Origin: Cristatella mucedo
Lineage: Eukaryota; Bryozoa; Phylactolaemata; Cristatellidae
Length of the DNA: 64,000 bases
NCBI GenBank assembly: GCA_009760855.2
Contig: WPIO01000024.1
Coordinates: 1,599,501 to 1,663,500 of the forward strand
Direction: 5' to 3'
Position numbers and translations under genes: made by a program. The notes beneath the pieces were generated by a model. It was not told the DNA's origin. It saw only the letters and a list, made by a program, of their open reading frames with translations, and did no database searches. Below, one piece after another: positions 23,851 through 34,797 of the stretch (its first letter is position 1; each line of letters begins with the position of its first letter).

Positions 23851-25270
23851 AGATGCCTAAAACGATATGGGGTAGAGTGTCTCTGCTTGTTTTGCTTGAT
23901 CTTTCGGCAGCTTTTGATACCATCGATCACAAAGTTCTTCTAGAGCGCCTCTCATCTCGCCTGGGCATCACTGGCACTACTCTGCAGTGGTTCAGGTCCT
24001 ATCTCAGTGGGAGACTCCAGAGTATTGACGTGAAAGGACAAAGATCATCTGAAGTACCTCTGAAATATGGAGAACCTCAGGGCTCAGTGCTAGGTCCGGT
24101 TCTTTTCACGGTTTATACTCTGCCTCTTGCTGATGTGATTGCCAAGCACAATCTAGGCTTTCACTTCTATGCGGATGACACTCAGTTGTACCTTTGCTTT
24201 GATCCCTCCCAGCCTTCGAGCACCTCAAATTCTCTCAACTCACTAGCTGCATGCATTGATGACATCCGCACATGGATGGCAGCAAATTTTCTAAAACTTA
24301 GCGATGATAAAACTAACTTACTAGTTATGGGCAAACCCAGTGTGATCAAGAGATTGGAAAAGCTGACTCTCAAAATTGGCTCTGCCAGCATATCTCCTGT
24401 CGAATCAGCTCGGAATCTAGGTGTCATATTCCAAAGCGACCTCTCGTTAGACGACCATATCAGCTCCACAGTCAAATCCGCCTATTTTCAGCTTCATAAC
24501 ATTGCTAAAATTCGGGCTTGTTTAGATAAAGATACCACGTCCAAGTTAGATCATGCATTCGTGACATCCCGTCTCGACTTCTGCAACTCACTGCTTACTG
24601 GCCTCCCAGCATGTGCGATCAGGCGATTGCAGCTTGTGCAAAACTCTGCAGCTACGCTTGTCTGTCGTGAGCTTCACAGTTGCCACATTACTCCACTTCT
24701 CGCCGACCTGCACTGGCTACCAGTCAAGCAACGGATTGACTTCAAGGTTTTGTCGCTCACTTTTAGGTCCCTTCATTCTATGGCTCCAGCCTATCAGTCA
24801 GATATACTACCCCATCAGGCCAAGCATCGTACCACCCGCTTCTCGGAATCCAACAGTCTAGAAATACCTCATACAAACCTTAAATCCTTTGGAGACCGTG
24901 CATTTAGCTCGTATGCTCCCACAGCCTGGAACTCCCTCCCGAACTGCGTCAAAACATCCCCTGACCTGACCACATTTAAAAGGAACCTAAAAACACACCT
25001 ATTTAGGACAGCATTTAGTGGGTCCCCGTGATTCGTCCTTGATGTGCTTATGCGTGCTGACACTGTGCATGCTGCCACTAACCACATTTGCATGCTGACC
25101 CTGTGCATGTCACCCCTAACCATATTATTCATCTCGTTTGTTTTTCAAGCATGATTTTACTTACCATTCAATTGCATTTCACTTTACAGCAAATGTAAAG
25201 CGCCTAGAGAGAGATTGAGTTCTCTGAGGGCGCTTTATCAAGTGAATTATTATTATTATTATTATTATAT
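23851..25270 (+). mobile_element. CR1/L2-type LINE copy with 392-residue reverse-transcriptase ORF
   Basis: The frame 23853-25031 is intact. It holds LLVLLDLSAAFDTIDH (residues 11-26, first catalytic Asp), EPQGSVLGPVLF, the FYADD box (residues 105-109, 24165-24179), ANFLKLSDDKTNLLVMG, and the family C-terminus NLKTHLFRTAFSGSP. The endonuclease and N-terminal RT are lost by 5' truncation, so the copy cannot move by itself. The 3' UTR (25032-25244) ends in AAGCGCCTAGAGAGAGATTG and an (ATT)n tail at 25245-25270. The retained frame suggests a recent insertion. The clade is inferred from motif order and the microsatellite tail. Confidence 0.93.
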
Positions 25271-26540
25271 AACGGCTCCCAAGATGACCGACAGCCGCTT
25301 GAAGCTACACTCTGTGAGCTCTCACTGCGGTAGGACCCAACCCAGTTTAGCGCTGTGCCAGCGATACCTAAGCGTGAGGCGAGGCGCTCGAGAGATCAGA
25401 TGGTCAATAAACAGTTTCAGATGCTGCTGATAGATCCAGATGCACCAGCAGAGAGGCTCTACCCTAATAAGCATAGTTTAGTAATCTTTAATCTAATTTA
25501 GTCTTTGTAAACCCAGGCAGAGATGTTTCCCCAGCATGGTTTGCTCTAAATTCCACTTGCAACTTGCTAGCAAGATATGATGAATGGATGCAATCGTTTA
25601 GTTGCTGAGCCACCACTCCTTCTAGAGCTTCGATAAGAATAGCAGAAAGGAGACTAGACAAAAGGTTACCTCAATTCTTCCAATCTAGGCTAGGCTTTTT
25701 AATGAGTGGGCTTAGAATTGCTGCTTTCAGATGGGAAAAGATTGTATCTGTAGCCAGGTAATATTTACAGCAAGCATTTGTTATAGCTGGCAGCAGCAGG
25801 CATGTGCACTTCATAAGAACAACTGTTGGGACAAGATCCAGAAGACTATAGATCTTTTCAGCCTGGCAGACAAGTTTAGCGACGAATTCGGTATAAACAG
25901 GCAAGAACAAGGTGAACGACGAGGTGAGAGAAGAAAGGCGGAGCTAAAGACCTAAAGGGACAGTAGTGAGGTGATAGATTCCCTAATCCACTATATCTTA
26001 CCTGTGAAGAATTTAGAGAGACATGATATGCTCAGTCAAGTCTCGATCACTAAGGAGTAGGCTTGCTTGGGAGCGGTTAAAAAGTTGGTCGATAGTGAAC
26101 ATCAACATTCTGGAGAGGTGAGCCTGTGATCCTACTACTTCTCTATAAAATTTGGGCTCAGCCTTAGCCAAAATAGATTTATACGACCCACAGTAATCTT
26201 AAAATGCCAAAGTGAGCCATGAGTCCAACTTTACGGTGGCCTTCTCAAGTCTACGTTTCATGTTCCTTACTCTTGTTTCGTCAGCCGTAAAACAAAGAGC
26301 GACTTGGTGAGGACGAACCACTCGTCTAGCAATATGTGCATGCTTATCAGTTAAGCTGAATGGCGCTGAGTCGGAGCATTGTATCAAGGGGGGATGTGGG
26401 TGGAAGAGTCAAGTAGAAGGGTAGAGGGTGCAAGTCTTCTAATAATAGCATTAATGTCTAGAGACTATATAAGACTAAGTTTCTTAACACACGCTATTTT
26501 TTATGTCAAAAGAGAAACGTTTTCCGGGGAGAATTAAAAT
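25271..26540 (-). mobile_element. Older LINE, minus strand, 5' half (interrupted)
   Basis: Read on the minus strand: a linker rich in basic residues (ETRVRNMKRRLEKATVKLDS), then FSHLKAAILSPLIKKPSLDW, then RASLLVHLDLSAASETV, with several stops. It stops at RLSVILGAV just before 25271; the next block of the same protein is found at 23850, beyond the inserted plus-strand LINE. This is a dead pseudogene copy. Confidence 0.75.
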
Positions 26541-26628
26541 CCACACATATGATCAGACGTGCCAAAAGGGGTGAAGATAGGAATCAACAGGCATCAATCT
26601 CGAGAGAAAAATTTAATCAAGGGTGTGG

Positions 26629-26634
<6 letters not shown>

Positions 26635-26690
<56 letters not shown>

Positions 26691-26798
26691 TGTGTATGTG
26701 TGTGTGTCTGTGTGTGTGTGTCTGTGTGTGTGTGTGTGTGTTTGTGTGTTTGTGTGTGTCTGTGTCTGTGTCAGTGTCTGTGTCTGTGCGCGTGTGTG
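26635..26798. repeat. (GT)n microsatellite with TCTG interruptions
   Basis: A GT run beginning at 26635, increasingly interrupted by CTGT from 26690. Confidence 0.97.
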
Positions 26799-27587
26799 AG
26801 CACATTAGGGACTTGAAAGTGAGCACTGAGGCAGGAGGATGCAGACATACTGAAACTCACTGGATCAGATGAGTTATCAAAGTGGATATTAAAATTACAT
26901 TGAATGAGATGAGGGCAACGTGAAGAGCGGCATGTTATTGACTCTCTGATTTTCAATCAGAGCCTGATATTCCATTGCTCGATCTCGTTGCTTTGAGGGA
27001 AGCGAATAGCTAACGTCATTAAAGTATAATGGTGGGTTGCATTCAGTGAGAGCTACATGTCGAAACTATGGTAATCAAGTCAGCATCTGATTCTGGGCAA
27101 GCAACTTGGGCTTTTCCGCATTGGGTGACTTGTAAGTTCGAGGCACACTGGCCGGCGCTGACGACATGCAGAAGCTGGGCAGAGGGAGTGCTGATAGCAA
27201 TGGCAATGCTGCCACCCTTATAATGGACCTAGCTGGCTTCAGGACTTGAGCTTAACAAGCTTCCAGCAGCAACCAGCCGCAGTATAGCGAACTCTCGGAC
27301 CACTGATCCCTAGAAGCACTGGACAGCAGGGACAATCAACCCTCTGGCCAATAGTCGGCAAGTAGAGCTGGAAATCTTTTGTTTGTTCCGTTGGGCCACT
27401 TCTGGATACAGAGATACACGGTTCTACCTTGGGCTGCCATGCTGCCGAAAGTCGCAGCAAGCATTAGCATTGAAGAAGAGGATGAAGGCCACAGAGTGGA
27501 AACTGCCTCGGCACCTCGGCACCAGTCCTCGGCCTTTGCTTAGTTTCGATTTTTCTCTTGCCTCTGGTGGTTTGCCGTGCCACTTAC

Positions 27588-27677
27588 CCATTATTTCAGA
27601 TGAGCCAGGCCTCGGAAAGCCACCATTGGCCGGGGTGGATCTTGTCTCTGCTCTCTGGACGGCAGCACCACTGTTTC
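27588..27677 (-). CDS. Candidate linker exon of the Ig-repeat gene (90 bp)
   Basis: A strong acceptor (CTTCTTGTTGCAG) and a near-consensus donor (ATGG|GTAAGTGG) bound a 90-bp segment open in phase 1 to phase 1. It encodes NSGAAVQRAETRSTP, then ANGGFPRPGSSEIMG, a Ser/Ala/Pro-rich peptide similar in style to the giant exon. The phase fits directly onto the giant exon's acceptor at 20036. There is no domain. An overlapping frame on the plus strand also exists but has no matching splice sites. Function cannot be read from the sequence. Confidence 0.55.
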
Positions 27678-27954
27678 CTGCAACAAGAAGGTGCTTTTGT
27701 GGAACATCGATAATAGGCCAGGTGCCAGATATTTTAGAGAAAGCTTTTGAGTTGTAAAAAGCAAAAAATGAACTACTATTCACTTTACATTGCCAGCTGC
27801 TCAGATTGCATGTGGATGACCCTTCCACCTATCGGCAGTATTCTAATTCAAGCAGGTTGCCTTCATCTTGCCTGTTTCAAAATGGTTTTTGCTAGATGAC
27901 CACATCTGCTTAATAGTCAAGCCTGCATTCTTCCACCTAACTAGCATTGCGATC

Positions 27955-28095
27955 AATCGGACGAGCTTAGATAAGGGAAACATAGCTGAGTTTTAGTCCA
28001 TGCATTCTTGACATATCATCTAGACTTCATAATTGCTTTGCAGGTCTTCGAGCCTGCGCAATACGATGCTTACAGATAGTGAAAAACTCATAAAG
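27955..28095 (+). mobile_element. Degenerate LINE coding fragment, plus strand
   Basis: AGCTTAGATAAGGGAAACAT and CATGCATTCTTGACATATCA, CTAGACTTCATAATTGC parallel the LINE segment coding CLDKDTTSKLDHAFVTSRLD. The frame is broken and no tail is seen. Confidence 0.5.
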
Positions 28096-28099
28096 TGCA

Positions 28100-30990
28100 C
28101 TCACAATAGGCAAATGCACAGGCACTCACAATCATGTGCAAGCGAGCGAACGAACCAATGACTGCATGGAAGTGGGCGTTCGTGTGCATGGCATGCATGC
28201 ACACTCACATTCGTGAAGCAACGGTGCCTATGCCTACAAGCAACAGGTAGTTTACCTGCAAGCTGCAGGCATGCGGTGGCAGAAGCACCAGAGCACACAT
28301 TAGCACTAAGCGCAGTGCCTTCAAATTCCTGCTAAGTCGCAGCCAGCATGTTTACATTAACACAAATAATCATGTCACCCTTTGCGCAATATTGATTCTA
28401 CCAAGTTTGCCGAGGTCTAGACCGAAACCTGATGCCCCCAGCCGAAAATCAAAGCACCTTTCAGCACACTTCGGCCACTGCACGGTGCTGCCAGCCCTGC
28501 GTCCCTGCACGCGTGCTGTGTGTGCAGCCCTATGAATCACGTGCAATGGATCGAGAAGGCCGCGGCCCCAGAGGCTTCCTGTCCTCGCTCCCCAGGTTCC
28601 TCCTTCCCCTCCCACCATGAGGAGATCGGCAGCGTCAGCATGAGCATGAGCAGATCGCATCTCGCTGTAAGATAGGGCCACATGCAGGGGTACAGACAGG
28701 GAGCGATCGGATAGTGACAGGTGATCTGAGCATGGCCGGCAGCGCAGCAGAATGGCTCTGCTGCTTGATCCCAGCCACCTGGCCAGCTTCAGCCACCTGT
28801 GGAAGCCCAGCCCGCAGGTGGCAGAAGCCCGGGCTCAGCCGGGGACTCGCTGAGCCCAGCTGAGAAACAGCCAATGCCGGCAGCCGGTCTGGCAGATCAG
28901 ATCAGGAAGATGCTCGAGCTGATCGGAGCTGCTGGGCATTGGATCACGATATGAAATGCCGCCTACTGCTGGCTACTTACTACAGGAGGGCGCAGCATCA
29001 GCCACGGAGCTTGATTGCCTGCCTGTAGTGCACTACCGGTAGACCCCAGGGGCGGGGCCGTCGAATCACGGGTGTGGGGGGCCAGCTGGCCGCCAGGCAA
29101 GGCCACCACCTTCAGCACAGGGAAAACAAATGCTGCTAACACCAGCACCTCTGCCAAGCCGAAAGCTCGGCTGCTCGGACGTGCTGACCCCTGCCGCAGG
29201 CTGAGAACTGCACAGCGCCTTGTTGAAGAGCACGAGTACAGCACGAAAGCTGCTTCTGGTCGATCAGCTGACACCGAGCAAAGTTCTTACTCTCTGACCC
29301 TTAAGGCCAGCCACAGATCCAGACCTTCATACCTGCCTGAACTGCAGCACCATTTTCAGCCTCGACGTACCCTCGGGGCTTATATGGACAGTGAATTAAT
29401 TAGCTGTTCCATTATCTGCTATAAGACCGTCGGTGGCAGAAGCTTTTACTCTGCAAGTTCTCGACTACAAAACTCACACGAAGATTACTATGCAACGAGA
29501 TCTCGTCTCCCACTGCCGACAGTGGTAATCCTTTCCAGTCGTCCTGGGCCTTTCCCTCCATGCAACTCTGCCTTTTGGACATCACTCGCTATTTGGTTTT
29601 TGCTTAGGGAAGAACTCACTTCCATGCTACTCGCTTCCTCGACTGCCGTCTTGACTAAACAATGCTCACTGTAACAGCTCACTGTATCTTTGCTGCATGA
29701 GAGGAAGTCTGCTGGCTACCGTATTAGCACCGAAAGCTGCTGCTCAGGCTTTACGTGCGTAACGACCAATGAGCCGTTTCGGCTTTGTGGAGCTACAGAA
29801 GGAAGCAGGAAATGCGTCGCAGCCCAAGTGGCCCTAGCTACAGAAAAAGGCGAGTCCTCCCCTTCATTCCCTAGACCCGACTCTTAGAGGCAGGCAATGC
29901 TGTTTGCCAAAAGACAAGCCCCCCCCCCACAGACTTTCAGTGACCGCCATTCTTGGGTCTGGAACCGAGTCTGGCCCAATCCTTGGCTTGCTTCAGGCTA
30001 CGACATGGCCAAGTGGCACTTTCACAGAACGATGCATCTGGCAGCCTTGCTGCTGCTAGCACTGCAATAGCACAGCAATCTGCTTGTTCAGCCAGCACAG
30101 AAACTTGCCGACATGCGGTGTCGGCGACATGCTCAAGGAGCTCACATGCGAGCTCAAACAAGAAGTTCAGGGTGTTCTCAGATCTCCCAACATTTAACAC
30201 GTGGCACAGCATAAGACCGCGAGAAAGATATGGAAGGATCGGTCGTGTGGGGCATTCCGACGACTACCAGCTTTATAGATTGCTGGATCTCTTCACACCA
30301 GCGGGCATTGGTTATAAAGCCAGGCTCCTGTTTTGTTAACATGAGGCGAAAGATAAAGGCGAGAGTTGACTGATTTGACTTAACAACCTTATTTTCATAT
30401 AGCTGAAGAACAACCTTGGTGGCTAGATAATCATCTCCCCTGGCAGTTGGCAGCAAGAGATCGCCTGCCTCGGGCAAACCCACTACCTGGGTGGTGACGA
30501 GTGGGCCTTTCCTTACTGCTAGGCTAGAGGTTAAGGGTATAGGCCAACGTTCTTAAACTAAGCAATGATATCTGTTGCAGGATAACCAAGCAAACGAGCA
30601 TTCAAGTAATTCTGGAGGGGCACAACGAAACACTCGACTACGATGACTTGCTGAATGCCGACCAAGCGATCTTCTTACCAGTAGGGCAAAAAAAACGACA
30701 CTCTGGCCGGCCACAGGATAGCCAGGTCAGCAGCTAGACAGTCATTCCCCCTCCCCTGTGAGAGTGCAGGATAGAGACCTCAATCTTGGATAGTGGGATT
30801 GCACCTACACGGTGCAAGGACTGCGACCCGGGCATTTTCAGGCATCACTGAGGCCACAGGCCAAAGGGCAGCAGCACAGTACCCCCTCCCTCTCCCCTGT
30901 CGCTCGGGTGGGAGTACGGTAGTAAGTATAGTAAGTAGCGAGCAGCACAGACGGCCATGACTGGTAGGAAGCAGTGGGTCTAAAGCAACT
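28100..30990. other. No gene called
   Basis: It holds open frames on both strands (plus 29015-29674, 219 codons; minus 30178-30483, 101 codons including LPTARGDDYLATKVVLQLYE) without family resemblance or consistent splice sites. If the Ig gene model is right this is intron. Confidence 0.35.
28981..29135 (-). other. Open frame with good donor but out-of-chain phase
   Basis: A donor GTA|GTAAGTAG at 28980 ends an open frame (VVALPGGQLAPHTRDSTAPP, and so on) with possible acceptors at 29110 or 29136. It ends in phase 0, while the nearest downstream candidate exon starts in phase 1, so I leave it out of the gene. Confidence 0.2.
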
Positions 30991-30997
30991 TACTCAC

Positions 30998-31052
30998 GAT
31001 GCCTGTCAGAGACACAGATCTGTTGACTAGCATTCAGTCCTCCCCTCATTAG
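30998..31052 (-). CDS. Candidate small exon of the Ig-repeat gene (55 bp)
   Basis: The donor GCATC|GTGAGTAAG is close to consensus; the acceptor (TGCTGTGACAG) is moderate. Only phase 0 to phase 1 is open and reads LMRGGLNASQQICVSDRH. It can be chained in frame after the 23-bp candidate at 33493-33471 and before 27677-27588. Support is from splice signals and phase only. Confidence 0.28.
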
Positions 31053-31451
31053 CTGTCACAGCAGCTATTGGGCTATTCCTTGACCCTGGCTAAAATTATC
31101 CGGCAAGGCACTCGAAGCTACAAAGCACGAAGGTCGCTCTATCAAGCACCCTACTGCTGAGCCCACCCTCCACCCCCCTCCGCATGGCTTGCTAGGCTTG
31201 CCACTGCATCTTCACCGCCGGCACACTGTCATAGCACTTCCGCTGCTCTTGCTACGCAGGTAGAGGCTGCTACTGCTGCTGCTGCTATTGCTGCTTCGGG
31301 GGTGTGTGCACGGCGGCTCAGGAAGCACTGCGCACAGGGAGCGCTGGCAGCATGCTTGGATGGGATTTTATGCAAGCGCACGACTGACCGACCGATGGCT
31401 TTGTTCTGTCGCATTTCGAAGAGACGTCAAACAAAAGCTGAGGACGCACTG

Positions 31452-31455
31452 CGTG

Positions 31456-31533
<78 letters not shown>
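31452..31533. repeat. (GT)n microsatellite
   Basis: About 40 GT units. Confidence 0.98.
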
Positions 31534-31534
<1 letters not shown>

Positions 31535-31654
31535 CGAGCCACGGCCACAGCCCTACAAAAACTAGTTCAGGCGTCTTGCACTCCAGCAGCATCATGAGGA
31601 CACCGCCACTGACTGGTGCCTAGCAACGGCTTCTCTACGCAAGCGAAAGGACTC

Positions 31655-31760
31655 AACTCTATTCAGGCGCTTCACATATGCCACGGGGCTCAAGCCCTCT
31701 AGACCTCGGGCAGACCTTGGTCGGAGGGGCAAGCACCTTGAGCACTGGGCCAAGTTATCG
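31655..31760 (-). mobile_element. tRNA-head SINE copy, minus strand
   Basis: TATTCAGGCGCTTCACATAT, CCACGGGGCTCAAGCCCT, then ACCTTGGTCGGAGGGGCAAG match the SINE at 3133-3315; the tail part is truncated. Confidence 0.5.
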
Positions 31761-32347
31761 TTATCCCTTCGCCTATTCACTAATCATTCGAAGAAAAGCA
31801 CAGGAGAGAAATACCGGCTATTTCTGTAGAAATAACTTTGCAACCAGAACAGTGGCTTTCACAACCACCCTGTCAAGAATATGGCCTCGGCATCTGCTGT
31901 CGAAATACGCCACCAGGATTTTCAGCGGCTCCGAATTCACTGCCTATCTGCACTTGGCATCTCATGCCACGGTACTCTCATCATAATCTGTTCTAATTAA
32001 ACAGAACCCACTCTTAAGAGTGTAAATATGTACACAGGGCCTATTCTCGGCCAAGTCACACTTTCCTTGGTTGCCAGGCCGATGTTCATGCAAAGAATAT
32101 TAGTGATAATAAAAGCAATAACGACATGGGTGGTGGGCTAAAGGCAGAAAGGAACAGGACACACTATCCAGCACATTTTTCTGTGAAAAAAGTTCTATGG
32201 TCGTGAGTTATGGTCAAGGTCGAACTCAGCTCAGTTGTATCCTCAGATTCATCACGGTTACCAATGAGCCAGCTCAAAGTTTGACCTAAGTTGACATCGT
32301 CTCTTTGTCCACTGCTTAGCTGTTCCACTGCTTTAGTGTGACATAAC

Positions 32348-32378
<31 letters not shown>

Positions 32379-32525
32379 TGTATATCACCTTAAGAGAACT
32401 TAATAGCTATCGGGGCTTCAGCTATGCCACTAGGCTAGACCTTACGACCTTAGCCATCAAATGCATTCACTTTTACCTTGCTCGGTAAAGGCAGGCAAGT
32501 TAACCACTGAGCTTGGCACCATAGC
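32348..32525 (-). mobile_element. tRNA-head SINE copy with (AT)n tail, minus strand
   Basis: (AT)n at 32348-32373, then TTGTATATCACCTTAAGAGA, ACTTAATAGCTATCGGGGCT and a tRNA-like end GTTAACCACTGAGCTTGGCA (reverse of a box A). Confidence 0.5.
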
Positions 32526-32639
32526 CCTTCACAAGTGTAGCACGAGCATTAAGCAGTCAGCACAGCATATTTCTACTTAAAAGGAATGATATAACAAACC
32601 AGCATGCACTCAAGCCTATTTCCTGAAACACAGTGGTGT

Positions 32640-32756
<117 letters not shown>

Positions 32757-33470
32757 AATAATTCTTTCACTCGTCATGAATGCAGAGATGTAGGTGCACC
32801 TCATACCACTCACGTACAGGAGTGAGTTTGCTATGCCCCCCAGGCAGCCTGCTCCTAAGCCTTAAAGGCTGATCTGCTAATCACAGCTTAGCTAGGCGGC
32901 CGGCAGACAAATTCTCAGTCTAGTGAAAGTGTCAGGAGCCTAATCAATCGACAATAGCAGGCAGAACTTGCACAGCAGCCGAGAACTGGCATAAGCTGCT
33001 CTTATGCTCAGGCCATTCAGCCCAGCCCAGCCACTCTAGTTTTTACAGAGTTCAAACAAACGACGACAAGGCTCCACTATCCTCAAGCAGAACCAGTCAA
33101 GAATACCCAAAAGTCATTTGAGGAAAATGACTGACCCCTTTATCTCGGTGCACCGCCCATGCCCCGGTGCATCAACCAGGGATGCTTGAGCCGTGACTGA
33201 GCAGGTATCACTCTGGCATCCGGTGATCAAAGGCAGTGCTGACTCAGCTGCAGCAGCAGCAGTAAATAACGGTGGTCAATCCACCAACTATACATAGTTG
33301 CATCATGGCTCGGAAGACATTGTGGCACCTAAAAGTGTGTTCGACAACTTGGGCTGACTCGAAGCAACAGGAAGTCAGCACGACCGGCTATGGCCGGCAG
33401 GAAATTCCGAAGCAGCTACGTCGTGCCTGCTGTGACCACGTGCTTGCTTCTTCCCACCCGCTCAGTTTAC

Positions 33471-33493
33471 CTCCCCATACCGTCCGTTCCGTT
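33471..33493 (-). CDS. Candidate microexon (23 bp)
   Basis: A long pyrimidine tract (TATCTCTCTCTTCACTCC) followed by AACGCAG forms a strong acceptor, and GGGGAG|GTAAAC a fair donor, around 23 bp. In phase 1 to 0 it reads RNGRYGE, which keeps the frame between exons 34797-34746 and 31052-30998. Such short exons are easily found by chance. Confidence 0.22.
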
Positions 33494-33879
33494 CTGCGTT
33501 GGAGTGAAGAGAGAGATAGAGATAGGCCCGTCTAGAACCCAAGACAACCTGTTCAACCGCTTCTTGTCTGCAAAGAGCCGGCAGGGTCTGTTAGTATGGC
33601 CTGCAATCAATCCCAGCAGGGGGCGGCTTCCTGGTGCTGCTAGACGGTCTGCTAGGACATTGATAGGACATCATTCGACTGGACTCGGTGAGGGGGACAC
33701 AAGAGGGGTTGTGAGCATTCCTGTGAATTTCAGCATTTCGGTCGCTGTCCAGCAGCTGTGATCTCTACCACTGCAAGCATAGGATCAAATGCACTGATGA
33801 ATATTGCTTGTTCCAATTAGGCACTGAGGCTAAAAGCAGCAGTAGCAAAAGGTCAAAGTAACATTAACACGGACACAAA

Positions 33880-34220
33880 ATGTGTACAGCACCATAAGAG
33901 AAATCTATCTCTGCCCATGTGCTTTGCTTTTCAACTGGTTGGCGATAACACGCACAACTTCAGACTGCACGAGCACGTAAAGGTCAATTCATACGACCGA
34001 GCAAATGATGTGCTGAGCAAGTGAGCAGGCTTTTAGCTTTGTTTCTAATTCCTAGTCAGGGGGAGGTGGTGATGCGATGCCAGTTGGTAACGATTTCCAT
34101 GCGTCCGGATCGTAGGATCGAAAGTGCTAGGAAAGTGCAAGTTGGTCTCAAAAAGAATTTGAGGTCATGCATGGTTAGAGCTCAAGCTGACCCAACCGAG
34201 ATGACACGATTGGCCAGATA
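33880..34220 (-). mobile_element. Degenerate LINE 3' fragment, minus strand
   Basis: GTACAGCACCATAAGAGAAA, the short-motif order of the reverse LINE 3' UTR, then AAGAATTTGAGGTCATGCAT. Weak but collinear with the copies at 2168 and 10808. Confidence 0.45.
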
Positions 34221-34745
34221 GAAAACATGCCACCTGGCCAGCAGCAGACGACATTGTTAGTCAGCCCTACAGCTCACTAGTATGAATAAGATCCCAGCCG
34301 AACCACGGCGACCGGTGCTTGACGCTACAAAAACAAAGCCTGAACACCGGAGCAAGCAAAGCAGCTCCTCGGAAGGGTGAACGGCTGTGGCACGCATCGA
34401 GTGCCACACAGCCAGCAACGTGCTTTACAGCAACCAGACACGGAAGACGGCAGCGCCGCACAGGCACTGGTCTGATTCAGCACGGGTCATGCGAAAGCAA
34501 AGGAAATCGCTGGCAGAAAAACTACCGCGAGGCACCTGCACCCACGGGGCAAACGACGGCAGAAGCACACTGTTCGGAGCGGCTACGGGCTCGGATTTTG
34601 AGAGCTGGAGCAACTAACGACAGGCCACTACCAACCAAACTCGGAGAAACCACCGAGCTCGTGAGCAAGCAGGAGTTCGGCAGCTGAAGTGGAGAGCTGC
34701 TGCCGAAAGAAAGGCACAAGCCAATCTCTTGTCGGCACTTCCTAC

Positions 34746-34797
34746 CACGAAGCACATATTCAAGCTGTGGGTCAGGCATTTTGGTGAGGTCAAAAAC
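34746..34797 (-). CDS. Candidate linker exon of the Ig-repeat gene (52 bp)
   Basis: Acceptor GCTCATCCTTTCAG above 34797 and donor CGTG|GTAGGAAG below 34746 bound 52 bp, phase 0 to phase 1. It reads VFDLTKMPDPQLEYVLR, which is protein-like and free of low complexity. It joins in frame to the upstream candidate 36897-36854 (ending VNFQK) to give NFQKVFDLTKMPDPQLEYV. The segment resembles no domain I can name. Confidence 0.5.

Noticed and set aside
29015-29674. 219-codon plus-strand frame
   Set aside because: No recognisable domain and no splice framing; an overlapping minus frame has a better donor. Length alone is not enough in GC-rich DNA.
34319-34687. 122-codon plus-strand frame
   Set aside because: Overlaps a minus-strand frame next to a splice-bounded candidate exon; no family resemblance.
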